Shown here in pieces: positions 1 through 3,900 of a stretch of DNA of 6,225 bases (its first letter is position 1; the number at the start of each line of letters is the position of its first letter). Origin of the DNA: an uncultured Acidobacteriota bacterium (GTDB lineage Bacteria > Acidobacteriota > Blastocatellia > Pyrinomonadales > Pyrinomonadaceae); the NCBI GenBank assembly GCA_946480545.1, contig CAMLKY010000130.1, positions 1 to 6,225 of the forward strand. The letters run 5' to 3'. The translations under genes were made by a program, and so were the position numbers. A model generated the notes under the pieces. The model was not told the DNA's origin. It saw only the letters and a list, made by a program, of their open reading frames with translations, and did not search any database.

Positions 1-309
1 ACGTTCGGGAAGACGATCCCGCCGTCGGGTCTAAGCGGAATGATCCGGCGTGGGGCATTCAAATATAGCGAGAACAGCTACGGTCATTGGCTGCCGCTTA
101 TGCTCGCAGATCGGATACAGGTTTTCGAAGGCCTGCTGGGTGATCTTTCCCGCGGGAAGATACCAAACATCTTTAGCGAGCTTGGATGGAAAGCCGAATG
201 GAAACACAACCGCGCAGGGCTAGTGACCAAGATCGGTATCGGAGCTGCGGTCGGGCTCGCTGCCTTCGCGTTACTGAAAGGCAGAAACCGCTCGCGACGG
301 ATGGATTAG
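1..309 (+). CDS. Conserved-looking hypothetical protein, 5' end missing, C-terminal hydrophobic segment
   Basis: The frame is open from the first base of the window to the TAG at 307-309, so the gene probably starts upstream. The first ATG (position 40) has no Shine-Dalgarno sequence, and the residues before it (TFGKTIPPSGLSG) read as genuine protein. Counting from that ATG there are 89 residues. They include a soluble stretch with the motif YGHWLPLMLADR (residues 14-25), then PNIFSELGWKAEWKHNR. A short hydrophobic helix of Gly, Ala, Ile and Leu follows (about 65-79), and then a basic tail (KGRNRSRRMD). This suggests a small protein anchored in the inner membrane by its C-terminus with the tail in the cytoplasm. 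I do not recognise the family and assign no function. The gene converges on the minus-strand gene at 306-524, and a candidate terminator lies about 100 bases past its stop. Coding status is fairly sure; true start and role are unknown. Confidence 0.65.
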   Translation, partial: TFGKTIPPSGLSGMIRRGAFKYSENSYGHWLPLMLADRIQVFEGLLGDLSRGKIPNIFSELGWKAEWKHNRAGLVTKIGIGAAVGLAAFALLKGRNRSRRMD

Positions 310-524
310 CGAGGCCGGCTCTTGTATGCCTGGATCGCTTCGGCGGCGCCGGCGTGCATGATCTCGGGCTTGTGATACTTCCAATACTTCTCAAATTCTT
401 CGTCAGACATGCCCGGGTTCTCGGCCCGGGTTTTTTCTTTGAGATGGTTTTCCGTCCAAGCTCGAATGTCCGGATCGGTGTTCATTGCCGTCCGAGCCCC
501 GTGCATCATATTGTCTCGTTCCAT
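306..524 (-). CDS. Small hypothetical soluble protein, 72 aa
   Basis: The ATG at 522-524 is preceded on the minus strand by AGGAG (530-534) with a 5-nt spacer, a strong ribosome-binding site that supports a real gene and this start. The 72-residue product is hydrophilic and charged, has no signal peptide or membrane segment and no cysteine. It contains an acidic, aromatic middle (PGMSDEEFEKYWKYHKPEI, residues about 37-55) and an Ala-rich helix-like end. I do not recognise a family. Its TAA stop overlaps the TAG stop of the convergent plus-strand gene within the four bases TTAG. A weak promoter may lie at 543-571 (TTGCCC, 17-nt spacer, TAATCT), but it would leave only a very short leader. The gene stands alone on its strand here. 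It may be a small cytoplasmic helical protein; a chance ORF is less likely given the ribosome-binding site. Confidence 0.6.
   Translation of the reverse strand: MERDNMMHGARTAMNTDPDIRAWTENHLKEKTRAENPGMSDEEFEKYWKYHKPEIMHAGAAEAIQAYKSRPR
411..440 (+). terminator. Candidate intrinsic terminator for the 1-309 gene, inside the antisense gene
   Basis: CCCGGG (412-417) pairs with CCCGGG (425-430) across a 7-nt loop, and the stem is followed at once by six T (431-436) and then CTTT. A pure G/C stem plus a T run on the plus strand is the classic Rho-independent layout. It lies about 100 bases after the plus-strand stop at 309, within the coding region of the minus-strand gene, where it encodes KEKTRAENPG. 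The stem is only 6 bp, and CCCGGG is itself palindromic, so chance cannot be excluded. Confidence 0.45.
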
Positions 525-632
525 AAAAACTCCTGTGTAGTTAGATTAAGCGGCTCAAGACGTATGGGCAAGCAGATCAGCCAAGAGCAGTGCCCGCGAA
601 AAGCGTGTACTCGGCGAAACAAGGAGACTTTC

Positions 633-690
633 TTTTAGTGTCTTTTCGTGTAGTTCGTCACGAATCACACAAACTACACGAAACAACACG
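633..690. repeat. Palindromic intergenic element with ~10-bp degenerate repeats
   Basis: TTTCGTGTAGTT (644-655) and AACTACACGAAA (672-683) are perfect 12-bp inverted arms around a 16-nt loop. Flanking GTGT and ACAC extend the pairing after two mismatches. A competing inner hairpin is possible: TTCGT (654-658) with ACGAA (660-664). Each half is a degenerate decamer repeat: TTTTAGTGTC then TTTTCGTGTA on the left, AAACTACACG then AAACAACACG on the right. It lies upstream of both flanking genes, so it is unlikely to be a terminator. It resembles REP-like, short-period palindromic intergenic repeats of environmental bacteria. Membership in a dispersed family is inference. Confidence 0.6.
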
Positions 691-817
691 AGAAGATTCC
701 GTTCCGTTCTTTCGCGGCGCCATTCCATCGCTATCAATGGGCGGGGCCTTTTGTGGACAGCTTTGCCCGTGTTTGTTTCATCTATTTCAAGCAGCGGTTT
801 CTCTTGAATTTTGGAAA

Positions 818-823
818 TATAAT
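818..823 (+). promoter_or_regulatory. Probable -10 box of the M16 operon
   Basis: An exact TATAAT lies 61 bases before the GTG start of the first peptidase gene, in an A/T-rich patch in otherwise G/C-rich DNA. No good -35 box is found at 16-18 nt spacing (the sequence there is CGGTTT or similar). TTGAAT at 804-809 is too close. Transcription would begin near 830, leaving a leader of about 55 nt that contains the hairpin at 827-858. Confidence 0.4.
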
Positions 824-826
824 ATG

Positions 827-858
827 CTGAAGCAGCGTGCAATGTATTGCTGCTTCGG
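827..858 (+). promoter_or_regulatory. Leader hairpin before the M16 operon
   Basis: CTGAAGCAGC (827-836) pairs with GCTGCTTCGG (849-858), giving a 10-bp stem with one G-U pair and a 12-nt loop. It ends 14 bases before the ribosome-binding site at 873. An alternative small hairpin, GCAAT (839-843) with ATTGC (846-850), overlaps the right arm. No T run follows, so it does not look like an intrinsic terminator. It could stabilise the mRNA 5' end or affect translation; this is inference. Confidence 0.35.
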
Positions 859-872
859 GATTTCGCCTGCAT

Positions 873-878
873 AAGGAG
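873..878 (+). promoter_or_regulatory. Ribosome-binding site that fixes the GTG start at 885
   Basis: AAGGAG at 873-878 stands 6 nt before GTG 885-887. This start gives a clean signal peptide beginning MRRLLLSF. The longer in-frame start (GTG 837) lies inside the leader hairpin, has no Shine-Dalgarno sequence and would bury the signal peptide behind 16 extra residues. Confidence 0.8.
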
Positions 879-884
879 TTATTG

Positions 885-2423
885 GTGAGAAGACTTTTAC
901 TTAGTTTTATTGCAACGGCCGCTATCCTTTCGAACGGCGTGTTTGCTCAAACGGCGTCTCGGAATACGGCTGCGGCTGCGACGGCCGCTCGTCAGGTTTA
1001 CGCGGTTCCTTTCGTTAGCAAGACGCTTCCGAACGGGCTCGAGGTCATTGTGCTGCAGGATTCGTCGGTCCCGATCGTTACGGTCGAGCTGGCGGTCCGC
1101 AACGGGTCGTTTACCGAATCACCCGAGTTCCATGGATTGTCGCATCTCTACGAGCACATGTTCTTCAAGTCGAACATGGCGGCCCAACTTCACGCTTGCG
1201 ACGACGCGGCAGCCCGCGGTCGAACCGTCGTCGTTGCCAACGCGACATGCGCCCAGGCGTTTTCACTTCGGTCGAAGATCGGCGATACGTCTTATCTGAA
1301 AGATGCCGACAAGGTCAGCCTCTACAACGGGACCACGCGTGAAGAGATCGTCAACTATTACTACAGCGCCACCAGCCCGTACCTCGCGACCGCGATGCGG
1401 ATCATCAACGACTCGGTGAGATATCCAAGATTCGACGAGGAGGAGTTCGAGGCCGAGAAGCGGGTCGTCATTGGCGAGATCGATCGTCACGAAGCTAATC
1501 CGTACACATACCTCGATCTCACGATGAAGCAGAAGCTCTTCTTCAAATACCCGACGAGAAAAGATCCGAAGGGCACGCGCGAATCGGTCGGGAGCTCGAC
1601 CATCGAGAAGATGCGCACGATCCAGTCGCGATACTACGTTCCAAATAACTCGGCGCTCATCGTCACCGGCGATGCAAAGCCTGATGAAGTGTTTCGCCTG
1701 GCCGAGCAGATCATGGGAAGTTGGGAGCGGCGAGCCGTCGACCCGTTCAAGGAATTTCCACTGGTTGAGCATCCGCCCCTGCCAAAGAGCGAGGCGGTGA
1801 TCATCGAAAAGGCGGCCGACGTGGGCGAGGGCGGACAGGAAGGTCAGAACGTGTTTATCGAGATAGGCTGGCACGGACCTTCGATCGGGAAGGACGATGC
1901 CGCGACGTATGCGGCGGACGTGTTCTCGTACATTATCTCGCAGCCGAACTCACGATTTCAGCGAAAGCTCGTGGATGCGCGGCTCGCTACGCAGGTCGGC
2001 TTTGGATATTACACGCAACGTAATGTCGGCCCGATAAACCTGCTGATGGTGACGCAGCCCGATAAAGCTAAGAAGGCTCTCGCGGCTGTCTATGCCGAGA
2101 TCGCCGACTTTACGCGCCCCGATTACTTCACCGATGAGGAACTTGAAAGCGCGAAGACGATACTTGAATCGAACGACTTGTTCGAGCGCGAGAAGGCCAG
2201 CGAGTATGCTCACACGCTTGGATTCTGGTGGTCATCGACCGGCATCGACTATTTCCGTGGATACCACAGCAAGCTTCGGGCGGTGACGCGTGACGATATT
2301 AACCGCTACATCAAGACGTACATCCACGGGAAGAACCATGTCGGGATCGCGCTGGTTTCTCCGGATGCGAAAAAGACAGCGAACCTTACGGAACAGGACC
2401 TGATCGGAGGTGCGCAGCAGTGA
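885..2423 (+). CDS. Secreted M16B zinc peptidase, catalytic subunit
   Basis: This 512-residue exported metallopeptidase subunit likely cleaves peptides or unfolded proteins in the periplasm. A signal peptide covers residues 1 to about 22 (basic MRR, hydrophobic core, then GVFA before QTAS). The N-terminal M16 domain carries the inverted zinc motif HLYEH at 87-91. The third ligand is probably Glu191 in EAEKRVV. The second M16 domain (about 200 onward) contains NNSALIVTGD and ends near residue 500. At the site where M16B partners carry a substrate-binding Arg and Tyr seven residues apart, this protein has Leu362 and Thr369, so it probably needs a partner subunit. The spacing from HxxEH to the Glu is about 25 residues longer than the usual 76, because of an insert containing two cysteines (105 and 122). 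The gene overlaps the next by GTGA. Family assignment is firm; the substrate is unknown. Confidence 0.92.
   Translation: MRRLLLSFIATAAILSNGVFAQTASRNTAAAATAARQVYAVPFVSKTLPNGLEVIVLQDSSVPIVTVELAVRNGSFTESPEFHGLSHLYEHMFFKSNMAAQLHACDDAAARGRTVVVANATCAQAFSLRSKIGDTSYLKDADKVSLYNGTTREEIVNYYYSATSPYLATAMRIINDSVRYPRFDEEEFEAEKRVVIGEIDRHEANPYTYLDLTMKQKLFFKYPTRKDPKGTRESVGSSTIEKMRTIQSRYYVPNNSALIVTGDAKPDEVFRLAEQIMGSWERRAVDPFKEFPLVEHPPLPKSEAVIIEKAADVGEGGQEGQNVFIEIGWHGPSIGKDDAATYAADVFSYIISQPNSRFQRKLVDARLATQVGFGYYTQRNVGPINLLMVTQPDKAKKALAAVYAEIADFTRPDYFTDEELESAKTILESNDLFEREKASEYAHTLGFWWSSTGIDYFRGYHSKLRAVTRDDINRYIKTYIHGKNHVGIALVSPDAKKTANLTEQDLIGGAQQ
2406..2410 (+). promoter_or_regulatory. Ribosome-binding site of the second M16 gene, inside the first
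   Basis: GGAGG lies 9 nt before the GTG at 2420-2422, within the last codons of the upstream gene. The GTG overlaps the upstream TGA (2421-2423) in the four bases GTGA, an arrangement that favours translational coupling and matched amounts of the two subunits. Confidence 0.7.
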
Positions 2424-3766
2424 ACAGATTTATGATCTCGAGATTTTATGCGGCCGTTGCCGTTCTTGTCCTTTTTGCTTTCGCAGCCGCAGGGCAGGCT
2501 CCGAAGCCCTCGGATTTTTCGGCGCAGGCCGCGGCGGTAACCGAATTCGACGTCAATGGACTGAAGGTCATCGTGAAGCGGCGGGCGTCAGCTCCGACGG
2601 TCGCGGGTGGATTATTCTTGCGGGGCGGTTCAAGAAATGTCGACGAGCAGACGGCAGGGATCGAGAACCTGATGCTTGCCACCGCGGTGGAGGCCGGCCG
2701 CAACATGCCGCGTGCGACGGTGCGTCGCGAGTTGTCCAGGCTTGGGAGCGGGATTGGCACGGCGGCGACGAATGACTTCAGCGTGGTTTCGTTTGCATCG
2801 ACACGCGAAAATTTTGACAAGCTCTGGAAGGTGTTGACTGAGGTCATGCTCGACCCTGCTTTCACGGCTGAAGATGTACAGCAGAACCGGGATCGCATCC
2901 TGACCGGGCTCCGCGAGCGCGGGACCAGTCCCGAAAGCGCGCTGCAGTCGGTGCAGGACCGCGTCATCTATTCCGGCCATCCGTACGCGAACGATCCGAT
3001 CGGGACCGCGGCGACGATCGCTAAGTTTACTCCGGCGGATCTTCGTGCGTACCACAAGAAGATGATGGAGACATCGAGACTTCTCTTTGTCTTCGTGGGC
3101 GATCTGGACGCCGAGCAATTGAAGTCGAAGATCGCCGCGACATTCGGAAAGCTTCCGCGGGGAAGCTACAAGGATCAACCGCTTCCGGCCCTCGATTTTT
3201 CTAAGGGTACGCTGGACGTCTCGGCCCGCGCGCTGCCGACGAATTATGTGCAGGGATCATTCAGCGCTCCGGCATTGCGCGACCCGGATTATCATGCGAT
3301 GCGCGTCGCAACGACGATCCTGCAGACGCTTGTGCACCAAGAGGTACGTGTTCGACGCCAGCTTTCTTATGCACCGAGCGCGGACATGAACAACTACGCC
3401 GTGAACACGGCGAATATTTCGGTTTCGGCAAATGACGCCAACGAAGCTGTGCGCGTGATGCTCGAGCAGATCCGGCTGCTGCAGAGTCGGACCCTTCCAG
3501 AAGGCATTATCGATGAGATAACGTCATTTTTCCTGACGCGGCATTATCTGGCCCAGGAAACCAGCGCGGCCCAGGTCGGCGAACTCGCACGTTATGAATT
3601 GATAGGCGGAGGCTGGAGAAACTCGTTCGAGTTTCTAAACGGGGTACGTGCCGTAACGCCGGCCGATATCCGAAATGTTGCGAACAAGTACATGAAGAAT
3701 ATCCGTTTTGCTGTAGTCGGAAACGAATCTGCGATCAATCGGTCTGTGTTCGTTCCCGTGGAATAA
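2420..3766 (+). CDS. Secreted M16B peptidase homologue, non-catalytic partner subunit
   Basis: This 448-residue exported M16 protein is the likely partner of the upstream zinc subunit. A signal peptide spans residues 1 to about 26 (MNRFMISRFY, hydrophobic core, AAAGQA). The N-terminal domain begins with NGLKVIVKRR (46-55). Where HxxEH is expected it reads AGIENLML (79-86), so no zinc site exists. The interdomain region shows HPYANDPIGT (187-196) and FVGDLD (225-230), usual M16 landmarks. The C-terminal domain keeps Arg310 and Tyr317 in VRVRRQLSY, the pair that binds substrate in M16B enzymes. Known heterodimeric M16B peptidases, such as that of Sphingomonas sp. A1, divide zinc motif and Arg/Tyr between subunits in this way. 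The start is GTG with GGAGG 9 nt upstream; an alternative ATG at 2432 would shorten the signal peptide by four residues. Heterodimer formation is inferred, not shown. Confidence 0.9.
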   Translation: MNRFMISRFYAAVAVLVLFAFAAAGQAPKPSDFSAQAAAVTEFDVNGLKVIVKRRASAPTVAGGLFLRGGSRNVDEQTAGIENLMLATAVEAGRNMPRATVRRELSRLGSGIGTAATNDFSVVSFASTRENFDKLWKVLTEVMLDPAFTAEDVQQNRDRILTGLRERGTSPESALQSVQDRVIYSGHPYANDPIGTAATIAKFTPADLRAYHKKMMETSRLLFVFVGDLDAEQLKSKIAATFGKLPRGSYKDQPLPALDFSKGTLDVSARALPTNYVQGSFSAPALRDPDYHAMRVATTILQTLVHQEVRVRRQLSYAPSADMNNYAVNTANISVSANDANEAVRVMLEQIRLLQSRTLPEGIIDEITSFFLTRHYLAQETSAAQVGELARYELIGGGWRNSFEFLNGVRAVTPADIRNVANKYMKNIRFAVVGNESAINRSVFVPVE

Positions 3767-3900
3767 GAGACGAGGATGGGGAGACGCGGGGAAGCAGCGA
3801 CGGAGTGACACGGAGAAGGGGAGAAAGTGAGAAAGGGAGATGGTTCTCGATAGAACCTTCTCCCTTCTCCGTGTCACCCCGTCCCCGCGTCTCCTGTCTC
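3767..3900. repeat. Long imperfect inverted repeat filling the convergent intergenic region; possible bidirectional terminator
   Basis: The element begins at the base after the plus-strand stop and ends at the base before the minus-strand stop. Its pairing blocks are: GAGAC (3767-3771) with GTCTC (3896-3900); 13 perfect bp, 3780-3792 with 3882-3894; 20 bp with one mismatch, 3801-3820 with 3862-3881; and an apical hairpin, GGTTCT (3842-3847) with AGAACC (3852-3857) around CGAT. The apical hairpin also extends through GGGAGA (3835-3840) with TCTCCC (3859-3864). The left arm carries extra bases, including 3793-3800. A folded transcript from either strand would form a large stem, so termination or mRNA 3'-end protection for both genes is plausible. 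No long T run is present, which argues against a standard intrinsic terminator. Confidence 0.7.
3810..3841 (+). repeat. Degenerate octamer tandem, purine-rich
   Basis: Four consecutive 8-mers, ACGGAGAA, GGGGAGAA, AGTGAGAA and AGGGAGAT, form the inner part of the left arm of the dyad. The plus strand is nearly all purine here. The pyrimidine-rich right arm also reads in octamers (CTTCTCCC, TTCTCCGT, GTCACCCC, GTCCCCGC, GTCTCCTG). Growth by slippage of an 8-bp unit followed by inversion would explain the structure; that history is inference. Confidence 0.55.

Larger units (their letters stand above)
525..826. other. Non-coding region between divergent genes
   Basis: This stretch separates the minus-strand small gene from the plus-strand peptidase operon. 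It holds the palindromic element at 633-690 and the -10 box at 818-823. The frames open across it read through the palindrome, lack ribosome-binding sites and give no protein-like composition. I see no further gene and no convincing RNA gene in the rest of it. Confidence 0.6.

Noticed and set aside
186..638. Plus-strand open frame of 150 codons
   Set aside because: It overlaps both small genes in other frames, is rich in Arg/Cys as shadow frames are, and lacks a ribosome-binding site.
804..823. TTGAAT as a -35 box for the TATAAT at 818
   Set aside because: The gap is only 8 nt, far below the 16-18 nt needed for a sigma-70-type promoter.
555..872. Minus-strand open frame of 105 codons
   Set aside because: It runs through the palindromic repeat and the operon promoter, has no ribosome-binding site and shows no protein-like pattern.
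837..884. Longer N-terminus of the first M16 protein from GTG 837
   Set aside because: It has no ribosome-binding site, lies within the leader hairpin and puts 16 residues before an otherwise ideal signal peptide; GTG 885 has AAGGAG at 6 nt.
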